Origin: Protopterus annectens
Lineage: Eukaryota; Chordata; Ceratodontiformes; Protopteridae
DNA length: 64,000 nucleotides
Direction: 5' to 3'
Assembly: GCF_019279795.1 (NCBI RefSeq)
Contig: NC_056745.1
Coordinates: 1,489,086,540 to 1,489,150,539, forward strand
Position numbers and translations under genes: made by a program. Shown here piece by piece: positions 11,799 to 22,375 of this stretch. The notes under the pieces are model-generated. The model saw only the letters and a list, made by a program, of their open reading frames with translations, was not told where the DNA came from and searched no databases. The first letter of the stretch is position 1, and each line of letters opens with the position of its first letter.

Positions 11799-12460
11799 TA
11801 AGGGATTCACATCTAGATCAAGGGAGGTCATCGTCCCCCTGTACTCATCACTCATTAGACCTATGATTGAGTACAATGCCCCATTCAGAATGTATCTGAC
11901 CCGACACCTGCAGCAGCTGGAAAGGCCCCAAAAGTTCCTCACCAAAAGTTTAAAGGGTCTCAAAAATATGTCTTATGCTGCCCGACTGAAAGAACTCCAG
12001 CTCTATTCAGTCTCATACCGCTTGCTCAGAGGTGACCTGTGCCTGACATATAAGGCCATGTCAAACCCAGATTTGATGAATATGCTTCACCTCAAAAAAT
12101 CTAGATCCCTCAGAACCACAAGGACGGGAGACTTAAACCTTGACACGGTTATTAATAGAACGTGCTGGAGGGACAGATTCATCACCCAGAGACTCCCTAT
12201 GCTGTGGAACAAAATCCCTGTACAAGTGAGGCAGAGCACCTCGCTGGCCTTGTTCAAGAGGAATCTTGACCAATGGATGGGAGATCGCAGATATACCCCA
12301 GGGATTACTTCAGTGTCACTGTTTGACAGAGGCACAGCAAAATAATAGGCATAGTTTTATTCAAACTAAAGGGGTGGCGAAAGCCACATAACTATGGGCT
12401 AGGCTTATAAATGCCCTTGGGCAGATAGCCTAGTATGAACCTATGAACCTATGAACCTAT
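11799..12460 (+). mobile_element. CR1 3' fragment, plus strand, in the Gypsy element
   Basis: This copy begins abruptly inside the RT C-terminal region (KGFTSRSREVIVPLYSSLIR) and stays open to a stop at 12345, ending TSVSLFDRGTAK. A 3' UTR and the CTATGAAC tail follow. The 5' truncation is typical of CR1. The lack of frame breaks over about 180 codons suggests a younger insertion than the 4.1-9.07 kb copy. Gypsy 3' sequence resumes directly after the tail. Confidence 0.92.
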
Positions 12461-12712
12461 CCATTCCTGTTTCTGATGATGTCCCAGTTATCCCCAGAGT
12501 TGAACATTTCTTGAAGACAGTCCCCATTGCTAGATCCAATTCTGATTTTTATGTTACACGATCAGGTTCTATTTCTAGATCCAGTGTAAAATACACAGCA
12601 ACCTGGACATGATTGTTTTATATGTGTCTAATTTTATATGACTGCATGTCAAAGATAATTTCTGTAATTGCATGTCATTGAATACTGTCATTTTGTAAAT
12701 TATCTATTTCCC

Positions 12713-12724
12713 AAAGAGGGAGGA
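12713..12724 (+). promoter_or_regulatory. polypurine tract of the Gypsy element
   Basis: AAAGAGGGAGGA lies directly before the TG that starts the 3' LTR. This is the usual plus-strand priming site. Confidence 0.7.
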
Positions 12725-12989
12725 TGTAGAGCAGAGCATGTGTTGTAACTTTAAGAAGCATTTCCAAGTGTAGGCATGTGCATATAAATAGTGAGCACGT
12801 GCAGGCAGCAGTGCCATTTTGAGAGAACAGCCAGAGTGTTAACATGCATGACTATATTAGTCAATTTGTTTATTGGTTTATTTAAGTTTAAGTTACTAAG
12901 CGTCATTCCTTATGTGTTTGTGTGTAATAAAGCTGCTTGAACTGAATCCACAACCGCTTGCTTGTTTTATCCTGATCAGACAAGCGACA
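12725..12989 (+). repeat. 3' LTR of the Gypsy element, 265 bp
   Basis: It begins TGTAGAGCAGAGCATG after the polypurine tract and ends GCGACA. A TATA box (TATAAATA, 12783-12790) and a polyadenylation signal (AATAAA, 12926-12931) are in the expected order. Its end matches 1579-1625. Confidence 0.8.
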
Positions 12990-13046
12990 TTAAGTATTTT
13001 AAAATGTTTAGAAATTTCATTTTCAGAAATGCATTTGCAAAGGAGT

Positions 13047-13170
13047 GGGAGGTTGGCATAATGGTTAAGGTGCTTACCTTAGAAACACAAGGTGCAGGGT
13101 TTGATTCTCACATGGGGTAATTGGCTAGGTTTAAAATGGCCCCTGAGGACAGTGAGCCTAGTACTTGGTT
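13047..13170 (+). mobile_element. tRNA-derived SINE with CR1-like 3' end
   Basis: The A-box-like TGGCATAATGGTTAAGG (from 13054) and B-box GGTTTGATTCTC (13098-13109) form a pol III promoter of tRNA type. The 3' part, TTGGCTAGGTTTAAAATGG followed by GAGCCTAGTACTTGG, resembles the CR1 3' UTR (GGGCTAGGCTTATAAATG, then TAGCCTAGTA). It is the same family as the minus-strand copy at 17554-17687. Confidence 0.85.
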
Positions 13171-13754
13171 TAATTGTTTTAAATGGTAATACCGTTTTGT
13201 ACCACTGGCACTGATATTTTACAAAATTATGAATTAGATTATACAACTGTGATTTTCATACAATGCATCAGACAGATAATTGTGGATAAAACTATAGAAA
13301 TGTCAAAGAAGGAAAAGTAATTCCCTCTTTGTTGGATTAATTTTCCAGTAAAATCAAAGGGGACCACAACATAAAAGTCTGTCTGTCTTGCCTATACAAG
13401 TTAATTTTATGTAAACTCACTGTAAACCAATGTAAGTAAATTCCTTAAATAAGTGTGATCTGCATGGTATGGAATACAACAATAATAAGACATTCATACT
13501 GTGATGGTGCAGTTAAACTACATCCAATTTGTATTGGAAAATATATGCAAGGAAAGATCTGGAGGTATAATGAGCACGTAAAAGCAGATTTCAATACTGT
13601 CATAAATTAATTATTGGAAGAATATGCAGTCATGGTTAGTGCACTGAGGTCAGATAACTACAAATGGACAAGATCATTATTATTAATTGGTAATTATTAT
13701 TAACTATTAACTATTAATAAGTCTATTATATTGCAAAGACATGAGTCTGGAACA
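13171..13754. other. unannotated stretch
   Basis: AT-rich sequence with no recognised element or coding signal. Confidence 0.5.
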
Positions 13755-13898
13755 TTTCTCCCTGGGCTTCCACTGAAAATTGGCTTTGTTCCAAGTTGGA
13801 CTTTCCTGGTTAACAAATGTTAAATTAATTAATTAATTAATTAATTAATTAATTAATTAATTAATTAATTAATTAATTAATTAATTAATTAATTAATT
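13755..13898 (+). mobile_element. 3' tail of an L2-like LINE with (TTAA)n
   Basis: CTCCCTGGGCTTCCACTGAA followed by GGACTTTCCTGGTTAACAAA resembles the tail of the L2-like LINE at 19154-19230 (CTCCTTGGGCTTCTGCC, then TTTTCCCAGTAAGCAAATG). It ends in about 75 bases of the tetranucleotide TTAA. Only the 3' tail is present. Confidence 0.7.
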
Positions 13899-14164
13899 CT
13901 TCAATTCCTGAATGCATTAATAGATTACATCTCCTGTTATGGAGACTTTAAGCAATCACAAGGAAAATAAACACAGCACTTTGTAAGAAAGATGCATTTC
14001 TCTCATTTCAGGATTTCTTGAGCTGGCCACTGGTGTCTCAGAAAGTGATGCAAATTATAAAATTAAAAAGCATGAAATATAATGAATAGAGAATCATTAG
14101 TAAAACAGCATGAAATACGCCATTACTGAATTATAAATGCTGATGTGATTACAGATTTTGCAGT

Positions 14165-14690
14165 AATTTATACAGTTTGTATCCTGGCTTGCTTTATGTT
14201 ATAACTTATTGAAATTTAATAAAACTTTTAGGTAAAGAAGTATGTATATGCTGCTGGTTTCAATAGCACAGAATGACTGGGGTACACAAAATATTGAAGC
14301 ACGTTGTCAGATTTGAGAGCTGAGCTGACCCTTTTTATTATTTATATTTGGTGAGTTATGTGCCTATTCCATTTCATTCAAGCAGTGACTGTTAAGGTTG
14401 CATTGACAATAAGCTTGAACACTTGTGACTTGCCAAAGCTGTGAGCATCTCATGGTAAAATAAATAGTAAATAGGGCTTAGGCTTCTTGCCCTCAAATCA
14501 GCTGATATTTTAATACAGTACTTTGTGGAAAACATTATACAATAGGCAAGTAATACCATGCAGCAAAATCTGTGCTATCAGAAAAAAAATAAATTGCAAA
14601 AAAATAAAACAGAGTATGTAAAATGTAAGACTATGACTTAGAAATAGTAAAATGAATGTCAACAACATATAGAACATTTGTAATGCTATC
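14165..14690 (+). repeat. diverged duplicate segment, copy 1
   Basis: This segment aligns along its length with 19285-19803. Shared anchors include ATAACTTATT with TTTAATAAAA, TCTCATGGTAAAATAAA, AAATAGGGCTT and the GAAATAGTA segment near the end. Both copies lie a few hundred bases downstream of the same type of L2-like LINE tail. It is either an old segmental duplication or an undescribed interspersed repeat. Confidence 0.75.
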
Positions 14691-14691
14691 T

Positions 14692-14694
14692 ATA

Positions 14695-14753
<59 letters not shown>
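14692..14753. repeat. (TA)n microsatellite
   Basis: TA dinucleotides run for about 55 bases and adjoin the left end of a fold-back MITE. Confidence 0.95.
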
Positions 14754-14756
<3 letters not shown>

Positions 14757-15448
14757 GCACACTTCATATGACTGAAAGGTCAAAATACTGAAATTTATTT
14801 GACTGAGAACACAATCCCGAGTATTCAAAATACTGAAAACTCATTTGACTAAATTTCAGAATATTGAAAGCTTAGTATGCTGAACTGCAAAATTCAAAAT
14901 GTGAAGCCACAGACATAACTTGCGTTTCCCTTCACCTGTGAATTGCTTAACATAACAAAAATGCACAGATCCATGAATACCAAACATTTCATCACAAATA
15001 ACATTAACATTCACAAAACCTAGGTTCATAATACCAAATAAACCACTCAAATATCACCAACAATTCATCTCATTAAATGAAAACTATAAAAGAAAAAATG
15101 TACACTTACAACACCAGCAACTAACTCTTTCCAGAATTAAAAACTACTTACCTTATTAACAGACACTAGATGATAAAAAACCAAACTAGGTGGGGGAATA
15201 CCACTCACACCCCCAAACTATATATACTAACTCCAAGATCACACTACAGTAGAGAAAAGGGCATATACCCTTTACTTACCTTAAGGTACTGTACACGCTG
15301 CCATTTCGTATTTTGCAATTCAGCATTGTAAGCTTTCAGTATTTTGAAATTCAGTCAAATACGTTTTCAGTATTTTGAACATTCGGGATTGTGGACTCAG
15401 TCAAATGAATTTCAGTATTTTGAGCTTTCAGTCATGTGAAGTGGACCC
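14754..15448. mobile_element. fold-back MITE A, 695 bp
   Basis: The two ends are inverted copies of about 150 bases. The right end, read inward on the minus strand, is GGGTCCACTTCACATGACTG, and the left end is its diverged counterpart GCACACTTCATATGACTG. Motifs such as CAAAATACTGAAATT recur within the arms. The centre holds ACTCCAAGATCACACTACAG and AAAGGGCATATACCCTTT, a core shared with the other MITEs in this window. It sits in a TA microsatellite, so the target duplication cannot be separated from the repeat. There is no transposase frame. Confidence 0.85.
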
Positions 15449-15849
15449 ATATATATGATAACAAAAACTGAAAGAGAGATACATTGCATCCGTTTTTTTA
15501 TTTTCATGAGTGACCCATTAATGTGTCTGAAAGAGGTGAGAGTTATATATTTATGAAGCAAGAAATCCAATCCAAATGTTATATAGTGAACAAAGTTGAA
15601 CTTATTACTAGAGAAATATGTACTAAATAGCGAATCAATCAGATTAATACATACTCTACTATCTCTATCCAACATTCTACACCAAAAATTGGTTTACATC
15701 TATTAAGCAACTCAGCTACTCTTTACTTTAAATACACAATTATTACGTCTCCTCAGTACCACTGCACAACAAAGACAAAGCAAAAAAATAAAAATTTGCA
15801 TTATAAAACCACTTCACTTTCTCCAGCACTCTTCAGAAATCAAACTATG
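15449..15849. other. unannotated stretch
   Basis: AT-rich sequence with no recognisable element. Open frames on the minus strand lack any family match. Confidence 0.4.
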
Positions 15850-16349
15850 TGGTAATATACATCCTAACGCAGGCCCTCTTTCCATCTGTACCCCCACCCA
15901 TCCTCATCCCCTCTGGTCACCTCTAATAACAACAAACAACTGAACCTTTCCTCTACGACTATGCATAACATTTATCATAAAATCACTCAACTGCATGCTT
16001 GGATCTCTCATTGTATACTGGATATTGTTGCCCTTAGGATACAGCTTCATTAGAGTTGACAGGTTAAGCAAAAAGCTGGAGGGGTAGTTATACTCTACCC
16101 TAATACATATGAAGTCTTTTCTCATACAAAAGCTTAGCCCCAATTCAATAATGCAGAGCTATTTACCTTCTATATAAAATTAAATGACCACAAATTAATT
16201 TGCTCTATTGTTCTATATACACCCCTTAGAAACAACCTGTTCATCTGTGAAGACATTCTTTACTGGATCTCATACAATATTACCAATGAAACAGTCATCC
16301 TCTGTGATGTCAACATCAGCTAAAGTACTTTTACTTCTAAATAACACAA

Positions 16350-16500
16350 AAAACTGAACCATGAACTGCATTGTAATGAAGAAGTTTAATAAAACACTAA
16401 GAGCTTTCACCCAAAGGCTTCATCAGAGACAGGTTTGGGTGAAAGCGCTTAGTGTTTTATTAAACTTCTGCATTATAATGCAGTTCGAGGTTCCACTCTT
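16350..16500. repeat. Penelope-like inverted terminal pair with hammerhead-like motif
   Basis: Two arms of about 68 bases meet head to head near 16425. The right arm reads GGTGAAAGCGCTTAGTGTTT then TATTAAACTTCTGCATTATA, and the left arm is its reverse complement with a few differences. On the minus strand the centre reads CTGATGA (16420-16426), an 11-base hairpin-like spacer, then GAAA (16405-16408), which is the hammerhead ribozyme core pattern. Penelope-like elements carry hammerhead motifs in their terminal repeats. The unit interrupts the endonuclease part of the L2-like LINE. Confidence 0.6.
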
Positions 16501-17553
16501 GTGTTGTTTGGTAGCCTTGGTTCCTGCATTCTCTGGTTACTTTTACATCTAACTGTCCTTCTTCTGGTATCAGCCTTCATGGCTTCAGACGGCGTATTAC
16601 TTCTCCTACTAGCTATTACAAATTCCAGGACACTCACACCATACTTGACTGGATTCTGGTCTCTGATCCTTGCAACTACACTGCATCAGGATCTCCTCCT
16701 GAATCCCTACATTATGTATCAGATGTATTTGTCACCACGCCAAACAAGTACGCAAAAATAATTATAATCTCTCAAAATGTAACACTGAATCCTTTTAGGT
16801 GCTCTTAACACATTTTACTGAACTATCCTAAAAGTGTCGTGGCTAGATGAGGCAGCAGAATTGTTCAATTCAACATTTTAAAGCATCCTGAATAACTTTG
16901 AACCACTACATCGAAAAAGAATAAAATGTAACCTTTGCCCCTTGGTTTACTTATCAGAATAGAAGTCTTATGCAAAATAGAGACAAGGCATGGAAAGACT
17001 GGTTGGAACGTAAAACTCCATAAAACCTACAGCACTTTAAAGAATTTCTTAAGCTTACCAAAAAGCAGGCCAACCTTGATAATAAGCAATACTATTCTAA
17101 TTTACAAAACAACAAGAGATATAACCCTCCAAAAAAATCTAGACATCCATTAAACAGACTTTATACCCCAGAAATCACAACATCCTTAACTCTTGTCTCA
17201 ATAACTCCCCCCTTAGAAACAACCACCAATTTTAACTCTTACGTCATCAACAGCATAACTGCCTTCACCAATGAATCCTTTCCTGAGTTCACTGGCTCAT
17301 ATCTACCCAATCCAATAATACCCCCACCCTTATTCTACAATGAGATTCTTCCTCCTTCATAAAAAAGTTTTTATCCAAACTTAAACTTTGATCACCTTCT
17401 CCTGATACCCTTCTCACAGAATATCTCAAAACTGCTGCTAACACCTTTGCATATCCAGTATCAATTGTTATAAATAGGTCAGTACAGCAATCCAATATTT
17501 CTACCATCTAGGAAAAATGCCATATCATCCTTCTCCATAAAGATGGCACTTCT

Positions 17554-17687
17554 TATAGATTCATAGATTAGTACTAGGCTAACTGCCCTCATGGGTCATT
17601 TTAAGCATAGCCAATTACCCCATGTGAGAATCAAACCCTGTACCTTGTGTCTGTAAGGTAAACACCTTAACCACTATGCCAACCTCA
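17554..17687 (-). mobile_element. tRNA-derived SINE, minus strand, with CR1-like tail
   Basis: On the minus strand the head is GAGGTTGGCATAGTGGTTAA, the B box GGTTTGATTCTC, and the 3' part TTGGCTATGCTTAAAATGAC followed by TTAGCCTAGTACTAATCTAT. The tail ends in degenerate CTATGAAT units, very like CR1's CTATGAAC tail. It lies inside the RT part of the L2-like LINE, between CHIILLHKDGTS and ISDFIPIGILSPLSK. Confidence 0.88.
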
Positions 17688-18868
17688 TGATGATGCTAAC
17701 AAGATATCAGATTTCATACCCATTGGCATCTTATCTCCCCTCTCAAAAATATTGGAAAAATGTGTCCATAAACAACTATTCCAGCATTTCTTAAAGGAAC
17801 AGTTACTAACCAATACTCACCATAGTACAACTGCCCTCTTAACTTATACAGATAACATAAATAAAACCAGGGATATAGGTAAACTTGTGTCTTCCTTTTT
17901 TCCTAGAATTATCAAAAGCTTTTGACACCATGTCTCATAAAAACCTCCTACTACGACTGCCTACTATGGATATCTTACAACTTGCACTTCAGAGGTTTAC
18001 TAATTACTTGTCAGAATGTTACCAGGCAGTCAAATGCAATTCTACCCACCTTCTTCTTATCTGCCCATCAATACAGGTGTCCCACAAGGCTCTAGCATTG
18101 GTCCTGTTCTACTTAATATCTTTATAAACAGTCCTCACTTTTATATAGCAAGCATCTCATCTACAGTATGCAGCTGATAAAAAAGTCTCATGTCTAAACA
18201 ATACAGCAGTTGAAGTAGATCCTCATACAAAACTGCTAGGGGTTATAATAGATAACTTCAAATATGACCTCCACCTACACAGCAATATTTAAAAAACTCA
18301 CTAAAAGCTAGGAATGCTAAATATAGCCATAAAATCCATATTGCATCCACGAGAGTCACTCTTGTCACTACATACCTACCCCCTCTGTATTCCATGGTTC
18401 TCTTATCTTGACTTACCTTCAGGTCACCTTAAAATCTAAATTAGAACATTTTTTAACAAGGTGGATGATGTTGCAGCCACTACAAGTCCCAGAACACATT
18501 TCACCTCTTACTCCTCTAACATCTGTATGCACCCTATCTCTATTTTTCCTTGTTTTTATTTTCATCACTCTTAATTTTGATTGTAATCATTATTTCTCCT
18601 GCCAGCCATATCTGCCACACTTATTACCTCTAACAAATACATTTTCCACTCTCCCCTTCCTCTCCTCCTGTCCATGCACTGTTTGGATGTTCCACTCTGA
18701 CATTTCTTTATGGGTATGTAATAAACTCTCACACTTATAAGATGTCAACATGTTTCAGTCCTACATGATATTGTATTTATATTTTTTAATGACAGTGTAT
18801 GTGCATTATTCTTCATGTCAAATGTGTATTAATATTTGTGTCAATCTATGTGTTTACAGTGCATTGTA

Positions 18869-19125
18869 ATATGATGTCAGTTTTCACCTATGTATATGTG
18901 ATATGATGTTAGCTTTCACTTATGTATATGTGATATGATGTCAGCTTTCATCTATGTATATGTGATATGATGTCAGCTTTCACCTATGTATATGTAATAT
19001 GATGCCAGCTTTCACCTATGTATATGTGATATGATGTCAGCTTTCACCTATGTATATGTAATATGATGTAAATTTTCACCTATGTATATGTAATATGATG
19101 TCAGTTTTCACCTATGTATATACAG
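18869..19125 (+). repeat. 32-bp minisatellite, 8 copies
   Basis: Units of the form ATATGATGTCAGCTTTCACC plus TATGTATATGTG repeat at 18869, 18901, 18933 and onward with an exact 32-bp period. They lie in the 3' part of the L2-like LINE, just before its tail. Confidence 0.95.
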
Positions 19126-19284
19126 TTCCTCTTCTTTTACTTGTGAAGCTTTTCTCCTTGGGCTTCTGCCAAAAACAGATAAAATTATCTAGTCAGATTT
19201 TCCCAGTAAGCAAATGTCAATAAATGCATTTAAATAAACAAATCAATAAATTATAAATATTGAAGCAATTAAAGGAGTTTGCAC

Positions 19285-19803
19285 TAATGTTTTTAGTTAA
19301 TATCTTAGTTATTTTGTGCTATAACTTATTCAATTTTAATAAAAATGGCAAAAAATAATTTATATAGCTGTTGGTTTCCATGACATGAGACCATGAGTAT
19401 GTATTCAAAATTTGGAAGTCTACAGTCAGATGTGAGAACTTTGTTCTTTATTTGCTTTCTGTCTCAGGCTGAGGTCTGAAAATTTAATTTGATCAGGGAC
19501 TGTGAAGGTTATGATGGCAATACAATTAAGTGTTTGTGGGTTGTTAAGGCTGTGATTATCTCATGGTAAAATAAAAAAATAAATAGGGCTTTGGCTTTTT
19601 GTCATTCAACAATTGGTAGTTTAATAATGTGCATATAGTAGATAAGTAACACTGGGTGACAAAGTCTGTGCTAAGAGAAAAAATAAACAGTAAAAAAATA
19701 GAACCCAGCAAGATAAATGCAAAGCTAAAATGTTGAAATAGTAACAGAATGTAATATATCAAACTCAACAACAAAATAGCATTAAAGCACAGGGATATCT
19801 GCA
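19285..19803 (+). repeat. diverged duplicate segment, copy 2
   Basis: This is the counterpart of 14165-14690. The offset is 5110-5120 bases over most of the alignment. It starts shortly after the L2-like LINE tail, as copy 1 does. Confidence 0.75.
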
Positions 19804-20261
19804 TTCCTGTTACATCCTCGTAGTTACTGGATACACTTAGAGATAGGAGTGCTATTTAAAATAAATAATAAGTAAATAAATAAATACATGCACACCTACA
19901 TAGAATTTGAAACAGATTGGAAGGTTTGGTGGTGATAATTAGAGTTCCCATTTGTTTAAAGCATTGACATTCACAAACCCTGATTAAAATGTTCAAATTG
20001 CAGGACACCATAAATTAAGACACAGCCAATGTTAGAAACTGATCCTGTTCATTAGATTAGAAATTCCAGGGTGTATATGAAATTAAGTTGGAATTATTAT
20101 CTTAAGCAGTAAATGATAAAACATGGTTTGGGTGATAATGCAGGATCCTAATACAGACAGAAACTGATACCTCTTTATGAAATTGCTGATGTTAGCAGCC
20201 ATTTACAGGTGAGTCGCTAAAAGTGCTTGGAGGTCAAAGCTAATGTTAAGGGTTTGCAGCT
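19804..20261. other. unannotated stretch
   Basis: No recognised element or gene. There is a short (AAAT)n-like run near 19860-19885. Confidence 0.5.
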
Positions 20262-20910
20262 GACTAAGCCTGCAGATGGCTGTAAAGTTGGTACCAGAGG
20301 GCTCCAAGGTCCCCCAGGATGGCCTGTTACAAACAAATAGCTTGTCTCAAAACAATGGATTAAAACTTAATGCCAAGAGGTATAGAAATGTATCCCCTGG
20401 CAAGCAAGAAATTCCTTGCAGTAATCACATTGACAGCACACACCAGAAAATTGAACTCATAGTTAGGGATCTGTGAACGTATGTCGACAAGAAACAGTCC
20501 TTTGATGACTATATATCCACAATGGAAAGGAAGTATTCTTTCATTGTACACATTATATCTGAATGTATTGCATTTAGGTTCCATGATGCAATCATTCCAC
20601 TACACTCTGCTGTCAGTAGGCCGGTCATGGAGTACAATGCCACTTTTAGAATGTCTAAACACTTGTCACAAATGGAATGACCACAATGCTTTCTCACTAA
20701 AAAATCAAGGCCTAAATCATCAAAACTATGAAGACCATCTCAAAGCCCTGTCCCTCTTCTCCGCATCATACAGCCTACTGAGAGATGTCCTCTGTCTCAT
20801 GTATACAACTTCAGCAAAACCTATTCTGTCAGACCTATTACGCATTCATAAGTCCACTGGTATTGTAAACACCCACTCAAGCGATTTCAATCCATTGCAA
20901 AATAAATAGA
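20262..20910 (+). mobile_element. old CR1 RT fragment
   Basis: Diverged CR1 ORF2 blocks can be followed in order: TKPADGCKVG (from FADDCKLG), NNGLKLNAKR, a VIRDLGTQVDS-like stretch near 20465, SRPVMEYNATFRM near 20625, and LLRDVLCLMYTTSAKPIL near 20780. There are frequent stops and shifts. It is much older than the other CR1 copies here. Confidence 0.75.
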
Positions 20911-20938
20911 ACATGTTGAAGGCATATATGTGTGTATG

Positions 20939-21070
<132 letters not shown>

Positions 21071-21073
21071 TAT

Positions 21074-21814
21074 AGGTCTACTTATAAATTTTAAAGTTTC
21101 AAAACTTCGAATTTCTTATCATCGAGACCATAAGATCAAAGTTTTGAAACTTCAAACCGTTTTCCTTGTTGTATTGCAATATCAGAGTTGGTATATTTAA
21201 TGGGTCTATATTATAAACCTGATGTAAACATCGAATGCATATAGATTGACACATAAAGAGCGATTTACCATTTCAGTGAAAGACATATTCAGCGAAAGTG
21301 GAAACACCGAACGCGTTTCTTTTGCCAGCAGGGTGATCATGGGGATAAGGAAATATATCCTTTTCTCCACTGTAGTGTGGTCTTGGAGTTGGTATATTTA
21401 AGTAGAGGGGTGTGGGGGGGGGGGCGCAGGGGGGGCTTGCCCCCCTGCAAAAGTATTTTATTTTAATTTTATTGATTTTATTTTAGTATGCCTACATGGC
21501 ACTGTTGGTGAAGGAAACACGTTCAGTGTTTCCACTTTCACTGAATACGTGTTTCACTGTAATGGTAGATCGCTCTTTATGTGTTGATCTATATGCATTC
21601 GATGTTTACGTCTTTTGGGTTTATAATATAGACCCTATTTAATTAGCAAGGGCTGTGGGGGGTGCAGGGTGGCTTACCCCCCTGAAAAACGTAAAAAAAG
21701 ATATTTTTGTTTTTATTTTTTTTATTTACATTTTGAAGTTTTAAAAGTTTGATCTTATGGTCTTAACCATAAGAAATTCAAAGTTTTGAAACTTTGATAT
21801 TTAGAAGTACACCC
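21074..21814. mobile_element. fold-back MITE B-outer, interrupted by MITE B-inner
   Basis: The left arm reads AGGTCTACTTATAAATTTTA and the right arm, on the minus strand, GGGTGTACTTCTAAATATCA. Both continue through AAAGTTTCAAAACTT and ATTTCTTAT for about 80 bases. The interior has CAGAGTTGGTATATTTAA and, after the inner element, GGGCTGTGGGGGGTGCAGGG, the core shared with MITE C. It lies beside TA-rich sequence. No coding capacity. Confidence 0.85.
21202..21635. mobile_element. fold-back MITE B-inner, 434 bp, 8-bp target duplication
   Basis: Perfect 18-bp terminal inverted repeats GGGTCTATATTATAAACC are flanked on both sides by TATTTAAT (21194-21201 and 21636-21643). The inverted arms extend about 120 bases at high identity. 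The centre contains CCACTGTAGTGTGGTCTTGG and a G-rich segment. It inserted into MITE B-outer. An 8-bp duplication is found in hAT, P, Merlin and Zisupton-type elements. I cannot assign a superfamily. Confidence 0.93.
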
Positions 21815-21889
21815 ATACATATATTTCACAGAGAATACTGCTTCTATAACATAATGTGGTCAAATAGATGGGTAAACACAAATGTACCT

Positions 21890-22260
21890 CTGGTTTAGTA
21901 TCCCTCTCCCTCATAGATATGGGAAACGTGTAAATGTCCCAACATATCCTTGTTTGGCCCATTTCTGGGTTATTCATATGCCAGATATGTTTCCCCTAAA
22001 GTTGATGCATTTGATAGACAGAGAATCGTGACATGAAGTGCCAGTTTGTCATATCTTAGAACTCAGCTGGCACCTACAAATGTGGAGAATGTCCATATTG
22101 TAGGCTCATTTGAGAAGGACCAGTTGTAGGTCTGGCACATATTGATACAACATTTGGAGAAGAGAGAATTATAGATCTATAGGAGTGACATGTTTTATGT
22201 TCCAGCTGTGACAGATTCTATACAGGTAAGACTCCAGAGGGTCCACTGCAGTAGATATAT
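21890..22260 (+). mobile_element. Penelope-like element fragment (linker zinc motif and GIY-YIG start)
   Basis: One frame reads AGTYKCGECPYCRLI near 22070-22115, the CxxC/CxxC linker typical of Penelope-like elements. Further on, at about 22189-22240, HVLCSSCDRFYTGKTPEG matches the start of a GIY-YIG endonuclease, compare VYIATCCSCQAYYIGKT in the 47-49 kb copy. No RT is seen upstream. Confidence 0.65.
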
Positions 22261-22291
22261 GAGCATATCTATACCTATCTATACATCTAAA

Positions 22292-22372
<81 letters not shown>
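22292..22372. repeat. (CA)n microsatellite
   Basis: About 40 CA units. Confidence 0.98.

Positions 22373-22375
<3 letters not shown>

Larger units (their letters stand above)
1579..12989 (+). mobile_element. Gypsy-type LTR retrotransposon, broken, with three CR1 insertions
   Basis: Parts in order are a 5' LTR remnant (1579-1625), primer-binding site, leader, gag with a zinc-knuckle region, aspartic protease, reverse transcriptase and RNase H, integrase, polypurine tract and 3' LTR (12725-12989). The order protease, RT, RNase H, integrase places it in Ty3/Gypsy. The protease and RT resemble vertebrate chromoviral or Barthez-like families, but I cannot fix the lineage. Three CR1 pieces lie inside it, at about 4.11-9.07 kb (plus), 10.24-10.85 kb (minus) and 11.80-12.46 kb (plus). 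The coding regions are broken in roughly a dozen or more places, so this is an old fossil. The left LTR is represented only by its last bases next to the 103-bp array, so LTR divergence cannot be used for dating. Confidence 0.85.
15850..19265 (+). mobile_element. L2-like LINE, old, split by other insertions
   Basis: Endonuclease fragments are readable on the plus strand: KITQLHAWISHCILDIVAL near 15975, GGVVILYPNTYEVFSHTKA near 16080, VILCDVNIS near 16300, and HTILDWILVSDPC near 16640. The RT contains LSKILEKC near 17745, ELSKAFDTMSHKNLLLRL at about 17910 and a decayed VPQGS-like block near 18080. The tail at 19154-19265 ends in AAT/AAA-rich repeats. It is interrupted by a Penelope-derived inverted repeat (16350-16500) and a SINE (17554-17687). 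Many stops and shifts mark it as old. Assignment to L2 rather than the related Rex1/CR1 clades rests on these short motifs only. Confidence 0.7.

Noticed and set aside
18408-18740. 110-codon frame as a host membrane protein
   Set aside because: It lies in the decayed 3' half of the L2-like LINE, is low in complexity, and has no homologue that I can recognise.
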